This document shows positions 37,001 to 48,100 of a stretch of 64,000 nt of DNA, one piece after another. The position numbers were made by a program, and so were the translations under genes. The first letter of the stretch is position 1. Every line of letters begins with the position of its first letter. The DNA is from Rhynochetos jubatus (Eukaryota; Chordata; Aves; Eurypygiformes; Rhynochetidae): contig CM050655.1 of the NCBI GenBank assembly GCA_027574665.1, positions 3,100,001-3,164,000 on the forward strand, given 5' to 3'. A model generated the notes under the pieces. The model was not told the DNA's origin. It saw nothing but the letters and a program-made list of their open reading frames with translations, and made no database searches.

Positions 37001-38590
37001 GGAATTGTATCAATGATGCCCTACTGCATCATTTCTACCAAGCTGAGGAGAGATCCCATGGCACAGATACAAAAACAAGAACACCCCAAAATCATATTGC
37101 GATAGATATACTGAAACTGAAAAAGGAAGTTCTGGAGGCCAAAAAGCATGCAAATGAAAAGCTGAAGTAAAAGCATCCTGAATTTTATAATGTTATCTGC
37201 TCAGTAGTTTAAAATCCCATGAAATCTAAGAATAGTTCCAAAATGTAACAGAAGACCAAGAGGTGTGCATACAGTCCTTACAGCTTCATCTTCTTCTCTC
37301 TGTTCACAATCAGAGGTAGTCACCATCAGCTTTATAACAGTTTTCAGATTACCAAGGGCTGCAAAACAAGGTTCCACTTTCTATTTTCTGTTATGTATCT
37401 TAGAGTAAGACATTGAAAAGATAGGTAATTAGAACTAAAAGCATGCACTTGTGGGACATTTTCATTAAAAACCACATTAGTGAGTTTACACAAGATTTTT
37501 CCACTATACCAAGAAGTATCTAAAACTATTATGTATATTTGTCCATGTTTGCACTGCCATTTTTATATATGTATTTACATAAAATACATATATCATATCC
37601 ATGTATCATATATCCATGACACAAGATTACACAAATGCGAAAATCACATCTTTTCTCACAGCACTTAATTTCCAGCAAATTAAACATGGCACTACTGATA
37701 ACCTACATAACGAGTAAACTTGATGTGAAATAATTCAGGGTTTACACAGCCTTCAAGAACAATTATGTTAAATACATGGTGATTTAAATGGCTGAGTTTC
37801 TTCAAGCAGATCTTTCACAACCCTTTCTCAACCTTCCAGGCCTCAAAGCATTCTGCTAGTGGCCTTGGTCACACACGAAAACTTGCTTGTTCATTCTGGC
37901 AACTGAAAGCCTCACCACATTTCCTGCAGAGAGATACTGCTGACTGCAGGAAGCTATTATGATTTTTCTGTTAAGGACCTCTGGAAAAAAAGCTTGCAGG
38001 GAGCAGAAGGCAGGGTAACTGCAAGTTAATGCAATGCTGTTACACTTTTTTGTGCATCTGCCGTAACAAAGAGCCACTGGACACCAGCATTATATCCTAA
38101 AGTACTTCCTCTGCCCTCTCTTTCTCTGCACCAGCACATTTATTTACCTTAGGATTGGAAAAAGGGAGAACAGAGATTCCATTCCTGTCCTTGCTGTGGC
38201 ATTATATCTTCTTCTGTGACCTCAGTAGAGGACTGAAGGAAGTTCTGAATTGAGGACTAACTAGATAAGTGACCTTCATGTTCCTTCTCAGTTCATAAAA
38301 ATTAATCTCTATCTTAGGGTTTGCTGTGCATTTACTTTTTTTACTCCAGCAGACAAAGCAAAGAAACTTTCTGAAATTCCCACATCACCTTCAACATTAC
38401 CAAAAGACCAGGATTAGCATTTCTTTGTGTTTGTGGGAATCAGAGACTGATGTCAAACAAACTTTCAAAATCGTTTGGGTTTCAACCCATAGCCCAGTAG
38501 TTTGAATAATTTCAGAGGTTATGACGCAGTATATGTGATGAGTGGAATAAGCCACAAAGCATAGTGACTGTTCCCTGGGTGTATTCAAAT
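34097..38590. other. Unassigned DNA, no gene seen
   Basis: About 4.5 kb has no recognised exon or repeat family. The longest frame is 114 codons (35324-35668, -), without a domain. A GC-rich patch lies at 36825-36925 and an AT hairpin at 37565-37593. Confidence 0.55.
37565..37593. repeat. 12-bp AT-rich hairpin
   Basis: ATATATGTATTT (37565-37576) and AAATACATATAT (37582-37593) are exact complements around a 5-base loop. Imperfect CATATCCATG and CATATATCCATG repeats follow. The AT content makes chance more likely than for the 27394 hairpin. Confidence 0.7.
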
Positions 38591-39238
38591 TTACGCAGTT
38601 GGAATAAGGCAGTTAGAGAGACGGTAAACACAGTAAAGTACCACAACACACCGCCTCTCTGACACGTATTGCCTTGCACATGAACCCAGACTTGACAGGG
38701 ATGTTGAGGGACCATTGTCTCTTCTCTGCTGCAATACTGATGCAGTTCCTCCAGTCCCAGGGGTTCGTGAAAGCAGGATTTTCCCATGTGTGTGAAACAC
38801 GTATATGGTTACACCTCCCCAACGCTGAACCTGCTCACTCCAGGGAATGTAAGAATGACGGGACCAGTTATCTTTAACATGTGGTTCAAAAGCCAGCAAT
38901 AAATTGCTTCCCCTTTTGAGCTGACCTGGATTACACTTCTTACGGGTGCATTGGTACTGTTTTTCCCAAAGGCGGTTTTGTAAGTAATCTGCTATCTGTA
39001 TCTGGAAAGAGCCTGAAATCTTAACATGTCCTTTGGGCAAAAAAGACCTCCCTCTGTTCCTGCTGGCTCTCAGGGCCATTTTCCATTTTGAAGCACAATA
39101 GCTTGGATCTCTGCAGCAAGCCCATTTAGTCAGCAGGAGATTTCTGGTCATAGGAAAAGTACCCATGACTGACAAAGCTGATGGTTTACCAAGACTAATG
39201 ATTCCATCCATACTGCCTCCCCAACCATGAAATTCCAC
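38591..39238 (-). other. Unassigned 215-codon open frame
   Basis: This is the longest ATG-to-stop frame in the window. The predicted protein has no signal peptide, membrane segment, zinc finger or recognisable catalytic motif. It is moderately rich in basic and aromatic residues with scattered cysteines. There is no family I can name. A rough estimate, assuming about 1 stop per 20 codons over six frames in 64 kb, gives around 0.1-0.2 such frames by chance, so it is mildly unusual but not proof of a gene. No promoter, splice or polyadenylation context was recognised. The frame could be a chance ORF, a long terminal exon of an unknown transcript, or a decayed mobile-element gene. Confidence 0.15.
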
Positions 39239-42200
39239 CAGTTTTTCCTAACCTATTTCAGCCCATTAAGTCCTGTTTATTTTTTTACTAGACTTTTGCA
39301 GTAAGAATCTTCCTCTCCTATTCCATGTTACAGGCACTAGCTCGTTCCTAACTTGTGTTTTCAGACACTTGGGTTTCCAGGCAGGTCCTCCTCTGCTCCA
39401 GGAGGTTTCCAAGGGCAGGTAGCTGCCAGTTTCCCCAGTTACTCTCTACGATTACATGCCATAGTAATGAGAATGAGCAATGAGATGCCATTCAGGGGCC
39501 TTCTGGGTTTGCCTACGATGACAAGGTTTCAAAAGTGGGTAGCTTTTGAATTTTGGAGAGACTTTATATGGACTCTATGTTACAGCAGCAATAACATATT
39601 AATAAGTGCAACTTTCAGAATCACCCTTTAGAAAATTATATACTAACCTGAACTATAGCTGTGAAAAACCACCAAATAAAACAGTATTCTTAATATTCCT
39701 CTTTACTACTTTCAGAACTGAACTCCCATTCAACCTTCAGTTTAGCAGTTACTGAAACAACATTGAACAAAGTGAAACACAAGCCTTCCAGGTTTTCACA
39801 GCATATGCAATTGTTTGCATAAATACTATTCAATAGGAAACAGTTGTTCTACACCTCAACTTCTTTCAGTATAGAGAAATCATCATCACCAAATACATGA
39901 AATCAGTCTTCACCTTACTAATCCTGGACTTATTTAATAATATTAATACTGCATATTAAAGTGACTGACTGGGCCATACTGGAATAAATGCATTAAGGTC
40001 CCAGCTGACCTACAGTGTTTCAGGGCCACAGTTTCAATATAAATGACTGTAGAGCCATATCAACTATTTAAATATAACAGTGATTACTATGCAAGTAGGA
40101 TTAATTCTATGAAATATCAATCTCTAATGAGAGAACATATTTTTCACTAAGTAATTCTAAGTTATTACATTCTCTCCAAAAGTAAGGCATGTTATTACAA
40201 GATCATGTTATTACAATACACAGAACTGCAGTTTGAGACACAGGTGAATACCAATGATCCAGGGAGAGTCCTGTCACAGCGAACAAGATTTGACAAAACC
40301 TTAAACTCCTCACATTTTATTTTATTTAAAATATATGGCAGAGGACTTTTTATTGAATACTGTAATAAAAGTGGTACCATACTAAGTAAAAGCACTTTAT
40401 ATAAAAAGATTGCTTGAGCCTCTCTTTTAAGGGCTGCTTAGCTGGGAGTTTTTCTCCAGCTTTACCTCTGAAGGACCAGCTAGAGTCTGCAGTCTTACAA
40501 CTTGCAAGGGAACACCAGGTTTCCTGTGGTACTGGTGTAAAACAGCATCTCTCTAGAACTTGGATGCACTTAAGTGAAGTTTATACACAGCCCAGATCCT
40601 GACTATAACTTTTCATTTTGATTACCCTGCTTTATAACATCAGGACTTACACATCAGTGACAGACACAGGGGAATGTGATGATATGTGTTCAGATTGTAT
40701 TGTAGAAAAAGCAAGAATTCTAGTAAATCCAAAGTAAATGGCAGAGGAGAGAGGAATAGGTAGGCAGAAAAGCAGCCTGCCATTACACTCCTTGGTCATG
40801 GATGTGAAAGTGCCACGGACAATGCTAACTCGGTGTAGACCTGCTAAAGTCAGGAAGCTCAATGCACACGTTTGTGACATGACAGATTGCTTTTCTTGCC
40901 TCAGAGCAGGCTGTTCAAACCTTCTAGAGCTTCTGCAACTACATGAATCGAAAAGGGAGTTAAGAAATACGCCAGGTGCCCAGTGATGGAGTTACATAGC
41001 AATGTAGTGCAGTAACCCCAGATGCAAGTATGGCCGGAGAGGGGTGGTGACTGCAAGGGCAAACTGGCAGCAGGAGCACCTCCTTCCCCATCTGGCATGA
41101 CAAACGACCCATAGAACATGCTGCAGTAAAGCAACTCACCTTTTTCTAGTATTTTGTGGTGACTTCTCACAGAGCCAGTTACAGTAATATCTGCCCCATA
41201 GAGGGGGAAATAGAGAAGTGACTCTTATTAGAGTGTGCATGTATGAGGGTCTCTCAGGTTCTGAGCTGGATTTTCAAGGTACCACTACCATACCCGATGC
41301 TGTTTACACAGTCATTTCCCTACCACCCATCCTGCTGGAGGCTAGAGTCACTAGCCTCTTTATTTATCCTCCATTCTGTGGGAAAGACTCAACGTATCTT
41401 CTGTTCTCTGCAGGTTGGTCCTTATTTAATATGCAGAGAATCACTGAATAGTTGAGGTTTGATGAGACGTGGAGATCATCACCACCTCTTAGTGGAAAAA
41501 CACCAGAAGACAATGTTGTAGGTTTTGCCCATCTCTTTTTGTTACAGACAGGTATATACCTCCCTTTGCAAGCAGAGAAGGTAAAAATAGTTATCATAAT
41601 GTATTTCTGCACATGCGTAGATTTTAACAATGGTGCCTCTAAAGTGAGGCAATGTCTTTACACGAACATGTCAGCAGGTGATGATCTCCATTCTGAATGA
41701 TCATAAGTTAGTGGTGCCAAAGAGCTTTCTGAATTTGACTGGCTGGCTGTTGAATTCTGACATTTTCCACATAACCATTAGATTGCAACTACCCTGGCTA
41801 CTATATAATGTGCCTAAAATTACACTCTTTAGCAAAACTCACAGCCAACAGTCTTATTATGTGTCATTACCATAGTCAGTACGTCATTCCTAGCTGTATA
41901 CATGTTCCCTGCGAGATCACATGTCAAACTGGTCACATTCCTCAGCAAAATTATTTCTGGAAAGCTGGAATAAGAACCAAGAAACCGCATTTACCTTTTT
42001 GTAATACACATCAGTCTACACCACGTACAGACAGACTGATCCTCTACCATTGCTAAATTCTCATCATAGACAGTTTTGTTCGGCTGTCTCAGAAAATTTA
42101 CATGTTTTCTTCAGCAAGTACAACATCAAACACGACCTTTGTTTCAGCTTCAGGGGCTCCTGTCCTTCCAAAATACTACTTTTCTCAAGAACTAAATCTG

Positions 42201-43249
42201 GGGAGGGCCAAGGACACTTCCTAGCTTCCAGGTGCACACCCTGCAGACAACTTCATTCAGTTCTCTTTCCAATTTAGTTCTCTTTGGAAAGAAAACCAGG
42301 AGCATGCAGGGAGTTACAGGGTGCTTAGAAAGGCTTAGACGCACTGAGCACTTTTGCTCACTGCATCATCACCTCAGCAGAGCACAGACAAAAGGGACAT
42401 GCTGTAGTGATGCACCTTTTGTTTTACCCAGGCTTTTCTAGCAGAAGGTGTCTGCCTCTCTCCTTTCATTATTTAACATAGTTAGCTGAAGAACCTGTAT
42501 GGTGACACGTACACCTTATATTTGCACAGCTAACAGGTACCTCCACAGTAAGAACTTTCCATGCTTATTGCTGGTCATCAACCAAATATAGCTATATGGT
42601 TTCCATCTAATGCATACGAAGTGTTTCTAATGCTTGGGTCCAGCCCTGCCTGTTATTAGGATGTTGAACACAGCCACTGCTCTCTTCCAGCTCCTATCTA
42701 CCTTTACATTTTTATTATTTTTTTTCCCTACAGCATGTAAATGAGACTGAAGCAAAGACTGCCTGGGGACACTGCAACCTGGGGCTGTCTGAACCAACCA
42801 GCTGCATGGCAACACAGGAAAAAAATAATCCACAACTGCAATATTTAACTGATGTTTATATAGACACATTCACACATGTTTTTGCTTAAGTAACTAAAAA
42901 GGAGAGTGTTGTCAGGAAACAGTTCAAGAATGGAGGTCACGGCTATAGTCAGTTTTACATAAAGCTTTAAAACCAATTATTATAAGTTACTGAAAAAGGA
43001 CACAAATTGGGATAAGCTTCATAAAAAATTGAAGGCATGAAAACAATGTTTGCACACAAAAGACCAGCTATTATTATTCGTCATTGGTTCAGCACTACAG
43101 AAAACCATGCATCATTATTTATAAACAAATATTTTGCTTAGCAAAGTTATATATGATGCAGTAAATTATGATAACTTCTCTTAAACTGTAATTTCAACTC
43201 TTGTCTTAGAGTACATTCTAATAAGAAATAACTACCCTCTCAGAATAAT
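39239..43249. other. Unassigned DNA, no gene seen
   Basis: About 4 kb without a recognised exon. All frames are 92 codons or shorter. A 16-bp tandem duplication lies at 40188-40219. No repeat family was recognised until the CR1 fragment at 43250. Confidence 0.55.
40188..40219. repeat. 16-bp tandem duplication
   Basis: CATGTTATTACAAGAT is followed directly by CATGTTATTACAATAC, two units that differ only in the last three bases. Confidence 0.85.
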
Positions 43250-43673
43250 GCTCACGTCCGGGTAGGTGACATCAGTAGCGCTTCCCTTATCCACCAATGC
43301 TGTAAGCCCGTCATAGGCGGCCACCAAATTCATCAGGCCCGATCTGCCCTTGGTGAAGCCATGCTGGCTGTCAGCAATCACCTCCTTACTTTCTGTGTGC
43401 CTTAGCATGGTTTCCAGAAGGACCTGCTCCATGATCAGGTACAGAGGTGAGACTGACTGGCCTGTAGTTCCCTAGGTCTTCCTGTTTACTCTTTGTAAAG
43501 ATGGGGGTTATGTTTCCCCTTTTCCAGTCAGCGGGAACTTCACCAGACCGCCACAACTTTTCAGAGATGATGGATAGAGGTTCAGGAACTTCATCCGCCA
43601 GTTCCCTCAGGAACCATGGGTGCATCTTGTCAGGTCCCATGGAATTGTGCACCATCCCGATATCCAGGCCTGC
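43250..43673 (-). pseudogene. CR1 ORF2 reverse-transcriptase fragment, frameshifted
   Basis: This is an internal piece of CR1 ORF2 covering the N-terminal part of the reverse transcriptase. Read on the minus strand it shows [17 protein letters not shown] (about 43640-43590), [19 protein letters not shown], and [11 protein letters not shown] (RT motif 1). After a small apparent deletion near 43435-43442 that shifts the frame, [25 protein letters not shown] (RT motif 2) and [10 protein letters not shown] follow. Homology stops at the start of RT motif A, so the palm-domain FADD-type active site is absent. Both ends of the element are missing. That is unusual for a 5'-truncated LINE and implies a later deletion. 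It has opposite orientation to the CR1 end at 44999, so it is a separate insertion. Confidence 0.93.
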
Positions 43674-44998
43674 CTTACTAACATGCAAAGTCAAAAATGT
43701 TTGGAAGCAGCCACTGAAGGAAAACAATTTTAGATCAAATGTTTTACTAAAATATCCTACATACCCAAACACATTATTATGTTAGGGGAAACTATGGGAA
43801 AGCTAGGACTGGAAAGAATTATACAGTCGTTAGTTCAAAAAGACCATATACCTTATTTTTTCTTGATAAACTGTCTCAGTGTTTCAAAGTTCATCACACA
43901 CATGCTTGTAGAAAACAGGTGAATGACAAAAAGCATTGTGGAATACCAGAAAGGACGTGTTACAATAGTACTAGCAATTAAGTTTTGAAAGTGTGTTTGA
44001 TTTCATTTTAGATGTGAGAAACTAAGAAAAGGACATTCTAGGTTTCTGTCAGGAAATACTTTCAGTGAAGGAGAACCTGCATTTGGCACAGGATGTTGTC
44101 CTTTTTTTGTTTTGCTCATAAAGAGTAGAGAAAAATAGTTTGAATTATTCAAAATGAATAAAAGTTCAAATGAATAAAGTAAATTTCTTATTTCAGATCC
44201 TAATCAGTAAACCTCATACATATAATTCATCATGTTACACTTGTTCACAGTTAGCAATTGCAGTAATTGTGTTTTAATTTAAAGTAACAAAAAGAAGTTG
44301 AGGTTTAGCATTTAGGATACGCAAGTTTGGGAGACAGGTTTTTGCTACTTTTTGTGCAAGTGCACATATAAGCATTGAGAATTCACCAAGAAGTTTTATT
44401 TCTCATTTCTGTCTTTTGGTATTTCATTAGTGATTGGGAAAATACATAAACAGTCCATCTGCATTTCATGTCAGATATTTTCCAATAAAAATGTGAAATA
44501 AATAGCTTTGAAACAGCAGGTATAAAGTCAATGAATAGGAGAAACAACTGGAAATCAGGAAAATAAATTGAAGTACTTCCAAGACAAAAACCAGCAGAGA
44601 GAATCATGCCAGCATTGATAATACACAGTGTTTCTTACGAAAATAATGAACTGTGTGCTTCTGTTTTCAGGGTTCGTTGAAGTCAACTTGAGTTTTTAGA
44701 GCCTCTGTCATACTTTCCTTTTCTTTCTACAGCACATCAGTGGCATGTTTTGTGGACTACAGTCCTGCACTCTTACAATCTGTTGGCACTGGTGAGGTTT
44801 CTGAGTGAGCTGCTTCTATACGTCACCCTTTACCCTCCACGGATGGCCGTACATGGCAGCCCATAACCTCCACATGCTCTCTGATTTCTTTACCCATAGC
44901 ACACATAATTTCAGCAAAGGATCTAAATGGCTTATGCTAAATAATTAACTTATCTGTTAAAATAAAATAAACGTACTCCAGTGTAGAATCAGATGTTT
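43674..44998. other. Spacer between two CR1 fragments
   Basis: This is AT-rich DNA with no recognised feature. The longest frame is 74 codons. It separates two CR1 fragments of opposite orientation. Confidence 0.6.
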
Positions 44999-45164
44999 GC
45001 CCACAGAAGCTGTGGATGCCCCATCCCTGGAAGTGTTCAAGGCCAGGCTGGATGAGGCTTGGAGCAACCTGGTCTAGTGCAGGGTGTCCCTGCCCATGGC
45101 AGAGGGGTTGGAACTGGATGGTCTTTAAGGTCCCTTCCAACCCAAACCGTTCTGTGATTCTATG
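44999..45164 (+). mobile_element. CR1 LINE 3' end
   Basis: The fragment begins inside ORF2 at PTEAVDAPSLEVFKARL and keeps an open frame through DEAWSNLV to the stop at 45075-45077. It then has the 3' UTR (GGATGGTCTTTAAGGTCCC, CCTTCCAACCCAAACC) and ends GTTCTGTGATTCTATG. It is nearly collinear with 2902-3069 with few differences, so both belong to the same or closely related CR1 subfamilies and are among the younger repeats here. It is only 166 bp and non-functional. Confidence 0.95.
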
Positions 45165-48100
45165 CTGACGCTTGTATGCACTCACCTTTGACTTTGGAAA
45201 AAAATGAGCTAAAAATCAAGAGAGATGTATTTATATTTAATATCCCCAAATTATTCCACATCTTGCACCTTCATTACAAAATAGACTACAAATATCAAGC
45301 AAATGGCCTGACAATTAGCAGTGTTTGGTTAGTTTCTGAGGTGTGATGAGCTGGCATGTGGACCAGTGGATGTCCGTCAAGGTCATCCTAGGACGTCTCA
45401 TTCTGTGCCATGGATCATACCTGTCTGAGACAGGATTGAAAGTGAGATGCCCAAATCAATGCTGCTCCTCTCTCTCAGCTGGCATTTTTAGATGATATTG
45501 TATATTATCTGCAATATATATCAAGTAAACAATTTCATTCAGTGGAGAGACCCTGTCCTCTAACACTTGCCGGTGTTTGCAACTCCTGTTTCAGTGTGCA
45601 AAAGTATGCTACAGCTGCTGAGAAGTTCCTGCGCTTGCTGCTGGGGCCCTTCACCTATTTCTCTTTGCTTTCTTTTCCAATTATTTTTCCAATTCCTAAA
45701 CAATTATTTCTACATCTAGTATGTGGTGTACTCATACTTTTATCTGATGTTTTGAAGAGTCTATCCCGAAAATCTGTTCCTTCCTGATCCTGCATTAGCT
45801 GTAGCAGAGCGGAACAGTATTTGTACTCCCAAGGTTGGCATAGGCCTCTGACAGCGCTGGTGCGTGAGCGGTTTCTGTGAAAAGAGGCTTTCTGTATACA
45901 AAGCCATGAATCTTTCACACCTACAGACACACACCGAATGCCAGGTATTGAGTGTAATTGTTGGTGTTTGCTTATCTCTGCATGTTGCCGCCCATGTTAT
46001 TTTCTGATGGAGCTTCATCTTGATCTGCACCTATTTTAGTTCAGCAAGTGTCTTTCCTTGTAGGATTTTGGATTCCTTGTAATGAGCATGTTTGAACACT
46101 GTCCACTCTCCAATGTGTTTAAGAACCAGGTGCCTTTGTTGGTCAGTAAACTCTACCAAGATTGAGTTCTCCACTGTCCACTCATCTTTCTGTGAGGAAT
46201 CTGTTTCTGAACATGATCTGTGTCTCATTAAGATTTGTTTCTCATCATTTGCCTTCCCAGGAGCGAGCTCCTAAAATTTCTGATCTATGTACATTCTGTA
46301 AGTCATTTGCTCCTTAACATTGTATTTGCTTTGTGCGTGTATTTTCTCTTTGAATCATTACTGATATGTGTCCTTTTTGACTGTGTTGAGAGCATCATTT
46401 GGAGCAAATTTCCTTGACAGAGTATGCTTTTATACTTAAGTCATTTTACCTGAATTAAAGAGAAATAATGGAAATAAATAGGAAATTCTTTAGAACAAGC
46501 CTCCCTAAAGATATAATTCCCAAATCCCAGTCTCCAGCAGTTCGTATCTGCTACTCCTCTGCTCTCTGACTAAAGCAAAGCAGAAAGATTGAATGTAAAG
46601 AACACAGTATTCCTGGATTCTGGTTTTTTTCTTGCTTTGCTTTGGTTTACTTTCATCTAAAAATAGAAGTATCTTCCTTTTATGTGGGTTGTATTCATAG
46701 CAGCTGAGGAGGGTGTTAGGTAATCCAGACTTAGGCCGAAAGGATCAAATCAAGTCATATATGGAGGGGACAAGAATTTCTTTAGGTCAGGGATTTCTAA
46801 CTTGCAGCGGAAGAACAAGGAAGGAAAGTTTCCAGGCATCTGTGTGGACTACCACCTCAAAAGCATACTCAGTGTAAGAGAAACCTTCCAGGACTTGAAA
46901 AGGAGACTTACCACTTAAAAGAAAATGATATTTTTGGATGTTGGAAACGTTGACCTCCAAAGTAAATGAAAGAGAAACAAACTTCAGCCCTGTACATCCA
47001 GAGAGAACAGGGGGATCAACAGAGAAGTCAGAAGTGGGTAGAGGTAAATATAATGGGAAATGCCTGAAGCACAACACAAAGAAGATGGACATTTCTGTCG
47101 TTCTGTACATCGACCATCTCTGGACTTCAGAAACTGCTTAGCATGTTCTCACATGAGGAGTTATTAATAAAACAATAGAAGATCGTGATTACTGTGGAAG
47201 ATAAGTCAAGTATTCTTCAGAGAGTAAGAAATTGGCTGGAGCAGTGATAGCGGTGTGACAGGAAAAGAACTTCCAGAGGTGAAACAGGTTATTTGAAAAT
47301 AGTCCTTTTACTGTGGAAATTATGTGCAGGTCTTCACAGAAATGAACTTTTGCAAACAGCCTTTCAGGAGGCACTGGGGAAATGACAGGAACAGAAAATG
47401 CTCTTGTATTTTAATATATAGCTTAATAAATTTATGAAGTGTTTAACCGATGAACAGTGGCAGGGGACTGCACAGGGAGTCCTGTGAGGTCTATTCTAAT
47501 CTTTCATTCCCTGCCCATCCAGTTTGGGATGATGCATTGACTGTTCTGTTTACAGGCACTTGGCTGTCTTTTATGCTCTGTCACATACAGTGCCTTACCC
47601 TGAAAGGAGGAGGACAAATGGAGGCAATGTGCCTTAGCTTTGCTGATCGTCAGATTTGGATATTGCAATACTGCTAATCAGTTCAATACTGAGGCATAGT
47701 AGGAGCACAGATGATGCCCATGTTATGCTGAAGTGGAAATATATTGAAAAGCTGACAACTCTGGATTTTAAAAAAACGAAAAACACATCACAAGAAAAAA
47801 GCCCTATTGCAGTTAGAATACACCTTTCCCTGTATGCAAATAGGCTTTTATCCATTTCAGAAATAATTTGATTCAGAGAATACAAAACTTCCAAACACAT
47901 GAAGACAATACTGGTCTGAACTCAATTTCCATGGAAGTTAATGTAAAAATTTCTGGGAACATTTTTTCAAGTCCTAGAAAAATAAAAATGATAAGATAAA
48001 ATAGGGCAATTCAGTAGTCCCATTGGGGGAATACTATAATCTCTGTAAAGATAAGGGTGTTCATTTTCATGTATATTTGTTTTATGAAATGCACTGAATA

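Noticed and set aside
43386..43772. 128-codon minus-strand frame as a host protein
   Set aside because: From about residue 34 onward it is CR1 reverse transcriptase up to a frameshift. The first 33 residues are flanking DNA read through by chance.
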